From: Marasmius tenuissimus
Taxonomy: Eukaryota; Basidiomycota; Agaricomycetes; Agaricales; Marasmiaceae
Reading direction: 5' to 3'
DNA length: 64,000 nucleotides
Assembly: GCA_029532415.1 (NCBI GenBank)
Contig: JAQOTA010000054.1
Span: 2,356,001-2,420,000 of the forward strand
Under the pieces are notes generated by a model. It did no database searches, was not told the DNA's origin, and worked only from the letters and a program-made list of their open reading frames with translations. Shown piece by piece: positions 1 through 11,100 of this stretch (position 1 is the stretch's first letter; the number at the start of each line of letters is the position of its first letter). Both the position numbers and the translations under genes were made by a program.

Positions 1-639
1 AAGAAGAGCATGACCACGACCGCACCCGTGAAGGCCAGCACTTCCACATCAAGTGGCTCTTCTCATAAGAACCCATTCTCCAAGACCGATAGGTATGTTC
101 ATTCGGTTCATTCGTACCTCAGTATCACTCATAACGTCTCAGTGCTGTTCCCCTCCCTACCCCACTCTCTTCCACGATGATTAACGGCACCAACGACGAT
201 AAATTACCTCCCGCATTCAATCCATCCCCCACTGCGACATCTTCTAAATCTAAACCAACCCCCGTAATTCGGTCATCGTATATTCCACCACCCATATTCG
301 CTACTGCGTAATCTTTGTGCAACTATCCACCTGTATCATTTTCTCGATAATTTGTATCCGTATCACGTTTTCTTGTTTCCTGTGCTACGTTACACATCAC
401 TCTTTACACCTACCGTTAATAGGCGAGCGAGAGCAGAGAGGGACAGTCGGAAGAAGGCACTAAGAGAGAGAGCTAAGAAAGGGGTCAGTCTGCCCCCGCT
501 GTTTTCCCCAGAGATCCGTCTGAGCTGACTTCATTTGTGACTGCAGCTTCTCAGTGAACAAGAGAAGGCCCAACTGGCTGCTGCCGAAGCTGAGGATGCT
601 GCTGAGGAGAAGGATAAGAAAGATTGTATTATCATGTAG
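1..639 (+). CDS. C-terminal part of an unidentified protein ending in a CaaX box
   Basis: Only the 3' end of the gene is in the window. Three exons can be read: 1-92, 423-483 and 547-639, with GTATGT and GTCAGT donors and the frame closing at each junction. The visible tail is Ser/Thr-rich, then strongly basic (ARAERDSRKKALRERAKK), then Ala/Glu-rich, and ends KKDCIIM followed by TAG. The final four residues CIIM fit a CaaX prenylation signal next to a charged region, so I infer membrane anchoring by farnesyl or geranylgeranyl transfer. I do not recognise the family; the N-terminal domain that would identify it lies outside the window. A small GTPase or a signalling adaptor are possible, but nothing here decides. 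Confidence 0.6.
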
Positions 640-896
640 CCAGCCAATCTCGCAGCTCCCGATCCACACCAATAACATCCCGCTGCCGAATTTACCACCC
701 TAGCAGCTTACCCCACATTTATCCGTATGTACTTGTGGATTTATATCTATCTTTGGACTTGTCGCTACGTCGTCACTATACCAGACCAATAATATCGTTA
801 CTATCGCCACGATGGGCTTGCTACATACATTATTCTGAACAGTTCGTAAGAGTTCGTATCTCGAGTACTACTAAGTACTTGGTATGTGTATTGGTC

Positions 897-1588
897 CTAG
901 TCACCTCCAGAGCTGACCATGTTTCCCAATAGAGTGACATTTTTGTACTCCAGCACGGGGGAGGAAGAAGCCTAAGGGACCTCGATTAGTATAGTTCTCA
1001 AACGCTCGCGTTATAGGAGCGAAACACTCACGCCTACGAGCATGAAATGGGCGACTGTGAGAAGGAGGTTGGGTGATTTCTGTCCTGTTGGGATCATGAC
1101 GCTCTGTAGAGGGAAATCAGTGAGGGGCTCAAAAAGATCATGAGGGGAAAAGTACTAACAAAGTTCTGGTAAGGTGGCTGAATCGGGGATGGAAGCACAA
1201 GGTGCAAGTCAGTGCCTCTCCTTGACCCAAATACGGAGTTGAACTGACCCTGTCCTGCTCATGATACTGGGGAGTATAGTTCCCAGCAAAGAGCGTTTGG
1301 CCAAGAGAGTCCGTAGCTTTCTGTTGCGCACATTGGTCGGAGGCCAGGTCGGGACAATTAAGCAAGGAGATGACGACGGAGATGTGTCTCATCCCGGTAA
1401 GTGAGTTCTACAAGGGAGTCAGCAGGGGTTCGAGGAAGGGTCGGAGCGCAGCTTACGGGGAAAACGAGCATGACATTCAAGTCCTTTCCAGACTCGACAC
1501 CCGTGTCATTGGTAGGGGAAGCAATCTGAATGCTTTGAGAGAAAACAGAGAGGATCAGAGAGAGGGTAAAGAGGATGATGGTCTTCAT
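897..1588 (-). CDS. Small secreted protein, Agaricomycete family, 151 aa
   Basis: Five exons on the minus strand: 1457-1588, 1249-1407, 1160-1177, 1032-1103 and 897-971. All junctions are phase 0 with GT-AG ends, and the third exon is only 18 nt. The protein begins MKTIILFTLSLILSVFSQS, a clear signal peptide. The mature part has the pattern I associate with a common Agaricomycete secreted family: an N-terminal IASPTNDTGVESG stretch, a two-cysteine segment (NCP...DQC), a central PPYQNFSVMIP motif and a C-terminal HFMLVGASSSPVLEYKNVTL motif. The function of that family is unknown to me; effector-like or cell-wall roles are speculation. The gene stands alone, tail to tail with the CaaX gene. Confidence 0.72.
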
Positions 1589-1981
1589 GATGAGTTTCGG
1601 ATTGTAAATGATCCAACATCCGTAGAGCTTTTATACTGCTCCCAGAGGTCTGCGCCGCACGACCTGACCATGGACCTGAGATGTCATGCCGCCTCGAGGA
1701 GTTCTATGTGGCCTGTATCAGTCCTATGGGGGTGGAGAGGCCAGCGTTCTAAGCCACTCCACCTCAAGTGATGTGGTTGGCGCCGTGATCCGTTTGAATT
1801 TAAGGATCATACAAGCTCCAGTCTTCCGTGGCATGTGCACGCCGATGTGGGAAAAGAAGTTGGAGGAGTGCCACTTCAACAATGACGAGGCGAGCGAACG
1901 AAGGTTCTGAAAACCCGACGACCGGAAGTCCTATAAATTACCAATGACAAAACGGCAAATAATAATAATAATACACCAAGA
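1589..1981. other. Intergenic, 393 bp
   Basis: Lies between the start of the secreted-protein gene and the stop of EAF7, both on the minus strand, so it holds the secreted gene's promoter and the EAF7 3' end. An AT-rich ATAATAATAATA run sits at about 1959-1970. No gene is visible. Confidence 0.5.
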
Positions 1982-2886
1982 TTATTTCTTTGCTGCTGCG
2001 GCTTTCTTCTTCGCAGCGGAACGAGCGGCATTGGCAAGAGCTGCACCGCGCAGTTTCTTCTTGCCGCTGGCTGTACTCGTTCGTCTTCGACTCGGCTTCG
2101 AGGTGGACGCGACTGCCCCTGGACCTGAACTGTTGTGAGGACCGGTAGGTAAAAGCCACACAAATTGGAAGGTACGTACTAGGTGATGGCTCATTCATCT
2201 CAATGTCTTCGTCCTCAGCATCTCCGTCAACAGTTTCGCCATCCGTTCCAGTGGCTACACTCTCCGCAACGGCCTCATCACCACTCTCTTGCGTGAGAGC
2301 ACTGCTGTCGCTATCACCACCAACCAAGCCAGCCAGATTTGCTTTGCTTTTGCCCCTTTTCTTCTTTGAACGCGGTGGCTGCTTTGCTGATCTCGGGGGT
2401 TCGGATGGAGTGGGAGACGATGGTGGTGAGGGAGTTGATCGTATTCTACGCGCTGCAATCAATCCCTCGTACGATGGATCGAACGGTAACGCGTATTCAT
2501 CCCTGAAGAACGGATGAGCGTTGAGATTTTCAGAAGGTGTAGGTGAGGGAATGGAAATGGGTGTTGACTTGTGTGAACGTGACATTTCATAGCCTTCAAT
2601 CTCGATATCCTGAATCAAACCGCATTCTGTTAGCTTGAGCTTCACGAGCTCTATTTTCCGACTCTCTTTGATGACTTACTATGGCATTTAGAGCATCGAC
2701 GTCGTACATATTTCTGAGTTTCGTCACGATATCGGGTATATCCACCCACTCGCCCGTGTCCTTGTGAATCGCAGAACGCATTGAGATGAGATGAAAGTTC
2801 CTATGAATGCCAATAGGTCGAGAATGCATGACTGCGCGGAAAAACGCTATTTCTCCCTGAACTGAATCGAGGAAGGGCTCGGACAT
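1982..2886 (-). CDS. EAF7: Chromatin modification protein EAF7 (MRGBP-like), NuA4 subunit
   Basis: Three exons: 2680-2886, 2180 to about 2633, and 1982-2124, giving about 267 aa. The N-terminal 75 residues carry the EAF7/MRGBP signature: an acidic start, then FFRAVMHSRPIGIHRNFHLI, then DIVTKLRNMYDVDALNAI. This domain binds the MRG protein in the NuA4 histone acetyltransferase complex in the nucleus. The rest is low-complexity: a Ser/Pro-rich linker (FFRDEYALPFDPSYEG), an acidic stretch and a Lys/Ala-rich tail ending AAAAKK, as is usual for fungal members. The first intron's acceptor is ambiguous between 2634 and 2640 (two AAG sites 6 nt apart, both in frame). EAF7 and TAM41 are divergent with only 71 bp between start codons. 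Confidence 0.88.
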
Positions 2887-2957
2887 GGTGGTGGCGAGGG
2901 AACAGATGGAGTTGAGGAGTAACACGTGACGCTATCCATGTTATTTCGCTAACCACG
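2887..2957. promoter_or_regulatory. Compact divergent promoter EAF7 / TAM41
   Basis: Only 71 bp separate the EAF7 ATG (minus) and the first TAM41 ATG (plus). The transcripts must overlap or start inside each other's 5' region. A CACGTG E-box-like hexamer lies at about 2923-2928. Confidence 0.55.
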
Positions 2958-4367
2958 ATGATGTTGTGCAGAGCAGCTTACTGTCGCCGTCTCTTTGTCC
3001 GCTCGCTGGCCACAGAGGCTTCCTCATCGTCTGTCGCGTCGTCGGAACCACCTCCCTATTCTCTACCCCAACAACAACAGCAATCTCAACAGCCTAAACA
3101 ACGCACTCGACTAGGTCCTCGTCCTCGGCCATCTCCTTCTCAGCTCCACCCTCTCCCAGAGCTTCCACCTTCATTTGGCAGGAATCAGATCCTCCCTGTA
3201 TCCAACTCAACTCGTGCTCTGTTAGAGTCGATTGTTGCTCAGTTCAATGCACCTATCCGCTATGCATTTGCGTATGGCTCAGGAGTTTTTGAGCAGGACG
3301 GCTACAACAAACCAGCAACGCCAGGCGATCCTAATTCCCCAATGCTCGACTTTATGTTCGCAGTAACTCACCCCGATCATTTCCATTCAATCAATCTTCA
3401 GCAGCATGCCAGTCATTATCCCCTCCACGCTCGCTTACTTGGTTCGGATTATGTCTCGCGAGTTCAGAACATCGGTCCTGGAGTCTGGTTCAACGCATAC
3501 GTGCCTATGAAAGGCGTGGTATGTTTTGCTATATATCCTGTTTTCACACCTATGGATCTGATCTTGTCCTTTTTCCCCCTCTGTCGCGTGCTCCCTCAGA
3601 CAATCAAGTACGGTGTTACAACTGTCGACAACCTTTGCTCAGATCTTCTGAACTGGAGGACTCTCTATCTCGCAGGTCGCATGCATAAGCCTCTCCGAAT
3701 CATCAAGGATGACGCGCGTGTACGGCTTACCCAACAAGTCAACCTTACCTCCGCCGTTCGCGCTGCCCTCCTTACCCTCCCCGCTGAATTCACCGAAGTC
3801 GAGCTATTCGAGCGCATCGCTGGCATCAGTTACGCGGGTGACCCGCGGATGGTCCTCCCCGCAGAGAACCGGGGCAAAGTCGGCAACATTGTTCGCACAC
3901 AGGCACCACAATTCAAGGAGCTCTATCACCGACTTGTCGTTGGCCTCCCAGGTACACATTGGCCCGCTCATCTGTCTACGATCAAGCAAGACACGAGCCC
4001 GAACGCACGGTCCGCCCATTTGAAGAAGCTTCCTGCTGGGTTGTTGAGTCGGGTGCAGCGGAGTTATGCGTCGAACTCCGGATTGCCTTCCCGAGAGAAG
4101 GACGAGAATTTGTACTGGGTCAAGATGGCTGAGGATGCGAATTTGGCGAAGGCGATTAATAAAGGTAAGATACGCGCTATGGGTATACTTTCGTGGCTCC
4201 AACTGATTCCCGTCCCAGAAATGGCTACAATCGTCCGTGCACCAGCGACGATACAGTCATTAAAGGGCATCGTCAGTGCCGGGGTTGGCAAGAGCACGCG
4301 GTATACGTTGGCTAAGGTAAGGAAGTGGTGGAAGGGAGTTGGAAACTCCAAGGAATCATCTTCATGA
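2958..4367 (+). CDS. TAM41: Mitochondrial phosphatidate cytidylyltransferase TAM41
   Basis: TAM41 makes CDP-diacylglycerol from phosphatidic acid and CTP on the matrix side of the inner mitochondrial membrane, the first step towards cardiolipin. The product starts with a basic, Arg-rich presequence (AAYCRRLFVRSLATEA), followed by a Gln/Pro-rich linker. The nucleotidyltransferase motif YAFAYGSGVFEQ is present, then DNLCSDLLNWRTLYLAGRMHKP and the C-terminal KGIVSAGVGKSTRYTLAKVRKWWK. I place introns at 3519-3599 (81 nt) and 4165-4218 (54 nt). Both are multiples of three without stops, so the unspliced reading frame stays open, but the family alignment joins MKGV directly to TIKYGV and NKEMATIV. 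A second ATG directly follows the first. With splicing the protein is about 424 aa, in the normal range. Confidence 0.9.
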   Translation: MMLCRAAYCRRLFVRSLATEASSSSVASSEPPPYSLPQQQQQSQQPKQRTRLGPRPRPSPSQLHPLPELPPSFGRNQILPVSNSTRALLESIVAQFNAPIRYAFAYGSGVFEQDGYNKPATPGDPNSPMLDFMFAVTHPDHFHSINLQQHASHYPLHARLLGSDYVSRVQNIGPGVWFNAYVPMKGVVCFAIYPVFTPMDLILSFFPLCRVLPQTIKYGVTTVDNLCSDLLNWRTLYLAGRMHKPLRIIKDDARVRLTQQVNLTSAVRAALLTLPAEFTEVELFERIAGISYAGDPRMVLPAENRGKVGNIVRTQAPQFKELYHRLVVGLPGTHWPAHLSTIKQDTSPNARSAHLKKLPAGLLSRVQRSYASNSGLPSREKDENLYWVKMAEDANLAKAINKGKIRAMGILSWLQLIPVPEMATIVRAPATIQSLKGIVSAGVGKSTRYTLAKVRKWWKGVGNSKESSS

Positions 4368-4619
4368 TCGCAGGTCGTGTGTACCTAGTACTGTACAGAC
4401 TACCCATAATATTATAGCATAACAACACCCACATATATATCTACGCATACAGGTGTTCATATTCCGAGAATATGTTGCCCCAAATTCATATCGTCTGAAA
4501 GCAGTGCACCGTGGCTACCTTCACCCCACTCTGACGGCAGTAAGCCCGAACAGAGTCTAGACCGTCTTCGACCCGCCGAATTCCGACTCAAAGAAGAAAC
4601 GATTCAGCGCTTCAGGCCT

Positions 4620-5940
4620 TCAACTTCCGGGCCATTCGACGACCCATTGGGCTGCCACTAAGTGCTCCTGGCCGTCATCGTCCTCAAACTTGACCTTGTA
4701 GGCAGGCATATATGACGTGTTTGCCTGGAATAAACCCTCAGCGAGAACCAATCAAAGAACGATGAACGATATACGTGTACCTTTCCGGCAGGTTTAAGGT
4801 CTTGAGGTGTTGCCACGACTTCCGCCCGGTAGAAAACGCTGGTATCAGGATATAGAGCCATCACCGTCGAGCCCTTCGGAAACTCTCTATAGGCAGATAA
4901 GCTAGATGGATGGCCCAGCGGGGCACCTGTATCGGGCAGAGGTATGATAGAGCGAAGGGTTGTGTTGTAGTGCCTAAAGAAGGTGCTTGTTTAAATGAAA
5001 GCTAATTCCGGGTCAGACGACTCACAGTCCGGGTTCCCCGTTCTCTTGAGGTTCTGGGTCGTGTACTTCATACCTGTCGTGTCGTGTATGATGAATGAAG
5101 AGGGCGAGACGACAACTGAAACGCTCGTTGCATACCGGTTTTTGTCAGCATTGATACACTTCGTTACCACAGCCAGAATCCATTGATCTTCTTGATCAGC
5201 CGCGGCGGCGTTCTTCGCAGGCGGAGGATGGAAAGCGACTTTCCTGCCCTCTTTCAAAGGCAGTTGTTTAGCGAGAGCTTCCCGCCGTGCCTTAGGCTCC
5301 CTCGAGAAAGGCATAGGAGAGGAGCGTGGCGGAACCACTATCGATGGTCCGCGACTGGAAGAACCTGACTGTTGTGGTGCAGGAGCTGGCGTTGTCGAAG
5401 GAGATAGAGGTCTCGGGCGCTTATTTCGTTTATCTACCATTGATGTCGGAACGGGTCAACGAACGGTGAAATAAATAGATTTACCTGGCTGTATGACTTC
5501 TGGAGCCTTTCTAAGAGCCATGAGCACACCGAGGTGTTCCATTGCTCCTTCAATGGCTCTGTGAGCAGATATTGAGAATCATGAGCGCCAAAAAATATAG
5601 GGAGAGTGCCACTGACTTGATTTCCTCTTTGGAGGTGTTTTGAATATCCTCCAAAGCCGTCGAAAGCTTTTTGTGTGTCGCTTTGACACTATCAAAGCCT
5701 TCAGCGGGGACGACATCGTCAGGTGGCCATGCTGATATGAGACGATTGACACGTCCAATCGTTTCCTGGGTCGCGGATTGTTTGTAGATATCAGCTAGGG
5801 CAGCAAGAGATGCTGCGGCGTGACCCCAACAGACTAATTCTGCGGAGGGAAGAAGATATAGTGGTATCGCCTGCAGAAACGTCAGATACCATACCTTCTG
5901 ATGATGCTGGTCGCGCGGGGACGCTTTGTCTTCTATTCAT
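4620..5940 (-). CDS. SGF29: SAGA-associated factor SGF29 (tandem Tudor reader)
   Basis: Seven exons: 5895-5940, 5617-5839, 5485-5558, 5136-5433, 5026-5073, 4781-4973 and 4620-4724, giving 328 aa. SGF29 binds H3K4me2/3 through a C-terminal tandem Tudor domain and tethers SAGA/ADA acetyltransferase. The N-terminal half is helical (DIYKQSATQETIGRVNRLIS; IEGAMEHLGVLMALRKAPE), followed by a basic Pro/Ser linker. The Tudor part shows GRKVAF, DQWILAVVTKCI, YEVHDPEPQENGEPGL, NTTLRSIIPLPD, FPKGSTVMALYPDTSVFYRA and YKVKFEDDDGQEHLVAAQWVV, matching the family closely. The 48-nt exon 5026-5073 is needed to restore the YEV-DPEP segment. The gene converges with TAM41, with about 250 bp between stops. Confidence 0.92.
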
Positions 5941-6305
5941 GAGAGGTCGTTGATCGTAAATAAACTGAAACACTCAGTATACAAACCCGCTCGAGTGTTG
6001 AAGTGCCACGACCGCTGAATGAGGTGTGTGGCGGGTCGGTGGTTGTGGTTCAGGTTCAAGCTGCACGTTAGGCGCGGTCTGGCCCAATACGTACACAACA
6101 TGCTCACGTGGTGTGCCAGCGCTTACTTACCAGTCCGAAGCGCCCGTAGGACTCGAGAGATTAGATTCGGACTTCAAGAATCGACGAAGTTCCTCCCAGC
6201 TCGAGTCAAATAAAAAGCTACTGCCCAGTTTGAAATCTACAGAGACGCCTTGTAGTCCAATGCACATAACATATCTGGCGCTCAAAATTTATCTTTTTAC
6301 CACAC
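5941..6305. other. Intergenic between translin and SGF29, 365 bp
   Basis: Both flanking genes are on the minus strand, so this should hold the SGF29 promoter and the translin 3' end. The plus-strand open frames here show no recognisable family and no splice-supported extension. Confidence 0.5.
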
Positions 6306-7282
6306 TTACGAGGTTGACTTGGCGGAAGGGGTGAGTTTTCTCAACGAAACATCATAAACCACTGTAGGACAATGAGCTCGAGAGGATTTTGATGACGATG
6401 AGTCCAACAAACCTTCTTCAATCTTCTTGATGTCATATTTCAAGCTGTCGAACCGTCTCCGGAGAGTGTCATTTTTGAGGTTTAGCTAAATCACCCATGA
6501 GTGAGTATTCGAGAACGCGTGGGGGTAACATACCATAGAGAAACCAGCGAATACATCCTTCACAAAGGCTGATATCCTGAGAGGTTGTTCGTAGTCACCG
6601 AGCGTGACAGCGTTGACGGCAAGTCTGGACTGCAAGCTTGATCATGAGCTTCGGAAATAATGGTTGTTGGAATGGATATACCAGCTCATTCACCAGTGTT
6701 ATAACACCGTGTAGATAGTCTTCCGCAGATAAAGTGACCCGGTCCTTCCAGTCTTCCTGGACTGAGAAACTTCAGAGAGCGATTACTGAAATACTGATCA
6801 CGAGGCACTGACTTCCAAGAATGTCACTTGTTTGCTTCAAGGACACTAACGTTCCATCGGTGAGGTATTGGCAAAGAGATGCAACGAATACGGTAGTCCG
6901 TATTGAGTTGCACCACATGTCCTTCCACCGCCAGAATTGGTGAGGGGGGATTAAGTCGGCCAATGCAGCAAGGGTTGGTTGACAGCTGGTCAGAATGGGA
7001 CGGACAGTCTCTATGAGGCCAGGAACTGTTGAGAATATAGTAAGTCCATGCTAAAAGAGGGATTGGGTACGTTGGAGTTACTCGCGTCGCGCTGCGTGGA
7101 GTGAACACGGTTCAGCAAGCCATTCATAGTGCGTGTTTTCTTATCGAGTTCGGCGATCTGATCTCTGATTTTCTGAAGAGACATTAGTGTATAATTGCGA
7201 GTGAGGTATTCCAGCAAACCTCTTTCAGGTCCGACTCATGGTCAAGAAGTTCGTTCAATTTATCAAGATCAGCAGAGTCCAT
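6306..7282 (-). CDS. TSN: Translin (TSN), single-strand nucleic-acid binding protein
   Basis: Seven exons: 7220-7282, 7082-7172, 6813-7025, 6682-6761, 6534-6629, 6413-6485 and 6306-6361, giving 223 aa, close to the usual 228. Translin forms octamers and, with TRAX, the C3PO endoribonuclease. Recognisable blocks in order: KIRDQIAELDKKTRTMNGLL, the FWRWKDMWCNSIRTTVFVAS helix, LKQTSDILGI, DWKDRVTLSAEDYLHGVITL, SRLAVNAVTLGDYEQPLRIS, and the C-terminal LNLKNDTLRRRFDSLKYDIK followed by VVYDVSLRKL. The start is the first in-frame ATG, giving the short acidic lead MDSADLDKLNELLDHES. No TRAX partner is seen in the window. It is divergent from SEN1 across 0.9 kb. Confidence 0.92.
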
Positions 7283-8182
7283 CGAGGTGGTGGTAAGCGG
7301 AAAAGAATAATTGACGCCGAATGTCACGCGCCCGAGGTCCTCTGAGGTCTGAGCTGGTCTGAGGCTTGTGACCAGACTGTCACATCTGGGTCTCCTGCCT
7401 CTCACCACCACCACATTGCGCGCCTCGCTAAAAGACGAGGCAACTATACAGAGGATGACTTCCAAGTGATCCAGTGCGAATGCACACCTTAGCTCGGGAG
7501 CGCACCGGATACAGAGCGAAAGAACGCTGAGGTTGATCGAGTCCGATTGACTCTTCTAGTATTTACTGGGACTCTAGCACATGTATATCTTCCTTCAATG
7601 CTCACTTGAAATTTTCATGCAAAATAGTTATCGATCATACTTTCCTCAGAGCACATTGAACGGCCCTATGTCACTATCCAACCCTCTCAAGACTCGGTTC
7701 ATGAACAGGAATATTAAATTTGTCAGTTACTCTCCTAGAATCGGCCGATGTGGGACTCCCTATCCCAGTTAAGACGTTACAGAATAGGCCCATACACGAT
7801 GAAAATATATCCTAAAGCTTAAATAGAGCGATACTACAGTATATATAGTAATATTTCTTGGGCCGTATTAGCCTTGACTGCAGCTGACAGCTACTGGGAT
7901 GCTACAACATCATCCCCAAATTAGCGTGGCTATCACTCGCGGCTGTCCGATTTCAAGCTTAGAGTAGTTAGACACCAGTTGAATGCGATTTTTGCTCGGG
8001 ATTGGGAAGAGCGCGACGCGACGCGTTAGTCACAACCCCGTGACTTGGAACATGGCGGCCACGCAACACCGAGTTTTCGACTCACAGTCTGAGTCTGACT
8101 GTTACATTCTGCCACTGGCTCCCTCAAATTCTTGACGGACACTACTACCTCACTCTTTGCCCGACCTCGGAGCGGAAGCCAT
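7283..8182. other. Intergenic / promoter region between translin and SEN1
   Basis: About 900 bp between divergent start codons. It contains an AT-rich patch at 7800-7855 with ATATATAGTAATATT, and a GC-rich GCGCGACGCGACGCG cluster at about 8010-8025, close to SEN1. An out-of-frame ATG at 8052 opens a short reading frame that stops at once and could be an upstream ORF of SEN1. Confidence 0.4.
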
Positions 8183-11100
8183 ATGGGAGGAGCTGGCGAG
8201 TCCAAGGAGAAGGAAGTTGAACGATTATTAACGCAACTTCGAGAGTCACCCATTGACAACGCAGGAGCATCAGAAAGAGTACTTGGAACCGCCTATGACT
8301 ATCTCGTGGAGTCAAGTACTGGTAGATCTCTGCATTGGTTTTGTGCGCAGGCCAGTTCCACGGTTGTAATTGAAGCAGCGACATTTCTTCTCCGCCTGTT
8401 TGCCTACAACAGTTCCAAAGTAGAGAAATGGAAACAAAGTCTGGATATGTGTCTATTCAACTGCGCACATTGTGTTTTAGGATTAGAGAGGGCGAAATTA
8501 GAGTCGCGGACAACGTGCGTGGCAGTTCCTTACTTCGCTCGTAAGGGTTCTGACGATCCTTTTCAGTTATTTTGGATCATTTACCCCCAGTGTCCTCGAT
8601 AACTTCTGGGCCAGCTTCTGCCAATGGGAACTTCAGTCGGTTTTGGCCAGACTTTCAGCTCACGGAATCAATCCAAATACAGCAGAGCCTACCTCTCCCA
8701 TTCCCCCCACCATCGCATACAGAATGGTCATTAATATGGTCCTGTTTCAAGACGAACAAATCCAGTCCATACTCCATAATGCGACTCCTGTCGAGCATAT
8801 CCCATCATGGCCAAAAGATCCCATACCACCGGGCATCCTAGCCCTATTGGTCGATGACAACCCTGGTGTCAGGAAATGGGCTGCAGCACAATCGTCACAA
8901 GCCACCATCATTCCTATAGCCAACGATGTCCTCGTATCGCATTATAGAAAGGTAACCACCTCTGTCGCCACCCGAGATGGCAGTTTAGGCCAGTCCGCTC
9001 TCAGGTTTCCCCCTATCCAGGATCCAATCACATTCTGGAAATCCTTCCACGATTTCATACGCTTCATCCATCCGGACTACCTTGTATCGAATTCCAACGA
9101 CGACATTCGCCATTTCGTGATCGGGCATCTGCATGACAGTGGGCCTGGTAGGTATTTGATGTCATTCTCTCTGATCTGCACTAATTCTGCCTCGTCAGAA
9201 CTCGAGGGCATCTTGCGTTGTCTCATCCTTATCTTGAAAAGAGCAGGATCCAGGCTGTGGGTGGGCGAAGGCCCCGAGTATCCGCAAGTCGTATTCGACT
9301 CTCTGAAGGATAACCCGTCTTTTGTTGATCTCCTTCGTGAGGGATCCTCGACTGCACCGGACAGACCGCCCTGGTCGCTTACCTGGTTCTCCGAATTCCT
9401 GGATAGCGTTCGCGACTTATCTGTGTATCCAGAAGTGTTCGCAAAACTCGCGGAATTTATGTGCGAGGAATTACAACACGAACGGTTTGGGGACAGCAGG
9501 CCCGCTTTTGCAATGTACATTGCGAAGGTATGGTCTATTCGCATAATTTCTTCTCTGCTACAAATCACGAACGGCTTCCTCTTTGGTCATCCAGTTTTTC
9601 TTGCACCAGTATAAAAAGGGACCTAAAGTAGCCTCCGACTTACTCGATATCCACGCCGACACCTTCGCCGTCTTCTTATTTTCCCGTTCGCACTCAAAAC
9701 CCACATGGTCGACCGCTCGCCAAGCGACGCGTGAGCTCTTTGAATACACCTTGGCTCGCGACTCGGAGAGTATCGAAAAAGGGATTGATCAGTTATGTCG
9801 CTGGTTGGCATATCTCGCCTTCAACAAAAAACTTCCGAAGGTCGATGACGAAGTAGCCAAAGTCACCATCCGAAAGCAGCTATGGGAGAAGATGTACAAG
9901 TCGTTCCAGCCTCAAGATCTCGACGGCCTTCGCAGCATAATATCGGCTGTGTCCCGTGCCTCCCACTTGGACCTAATGGTCGAAACGGGATTCAAACCAA
10001 TTCTATCCTTACCTCAGGCGAAGGACCTTTTCGTTGGAATCAATCAATCACTGACGTTCCTCAGAAGTGGGTTCAATGACGTAATCACGGCCTTTGTGGA
10101 CCATAATGTATCCACTGCGGCCTTGGACCTATTGAAGCGCGAAGGAGTCGTCAGAGACGTGATCAAATTGACGTTATCTCCCATTGACGACCTCCGCAAC
10201 GCCGGGCAAACACTTGTGGGGCACGCATTCGATGTGGACATTCGAGTGGAATGCTACCGATCCCTCCTTCTGAATTTCCCTTCCCCAACTTTCGACGGGT
10301 TGTTCGAACATCTTTCCACTTTCAAATCATACGCGACGACAGCTACAGAGGCGTGCAGTCTCTCGAAATGGCTCGTCCGTTGCTTCACCGATATCCTCGA
10401 CGTCCTTTGTGCCAATACCCATGGGCTTCTCCTCAAGCCACAGTTCCTCAATAGCTCGCATAGCTCGCCGGAGGACGGTCCCACCTCACATCTCGTGAAG
10501 CTTTGGAGTGCGATGTGCAAAACTATCCAAACGATTTACAAGCGCACGCCGACCTGGTCTCCTTACTTCACGCCGGAGGAGATGACCGAATGGATGAGAG
10601 ATGCCATTATCTTCCTCAGGGACCTGTTGGATTACCGAAAAGTTATCGAGCAGGCTGCTAGTGCTAGCCAAGGTCCTGGTAAGGCCGGGAAGCCAGGCGC
10701 GATTAGGAAGAAGATGGTTCAGGACCTTCAGGATTGCTTCCCCGAAGTGATTAGGTGGCTCCGAGTGACAGACATGGAAATTCTGCACCAGTCCTATCAT
10801 CTCACGCAGAGTTTACTCAACTGTTTCAAGGAAACGGGAATGCCACCCCCTCCAGATTCGTTGAAGAAGGTGGAAGGCATCATCAGGGTGGCCCGCCAGG
10901 GGGATCCCAACCGCGGTAGCCGACTCGACAATGCGCGACTTGCGACTTTGGAGGAAGCTATAGGGCAGTTTGACGAGGACGAGGAGGACGGAATCGAGTT
11001 CGTATCGATAAAGAAGGCGGAAAAGACACTCGATAAGCCGAAGGATGTCAAGGCGCACAAGGTGAAAGAGGAAACCCCTCCTCAGCCCTCTTCCTCTTCC

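Noticed and set aside
8052..8134. ATG at 8052 as SEN1 start
   Set aside because: Out of frame with the SEN1 exon and stops after 26 codons. No GT-AG intron was found that joins it to the main frame convincingly.
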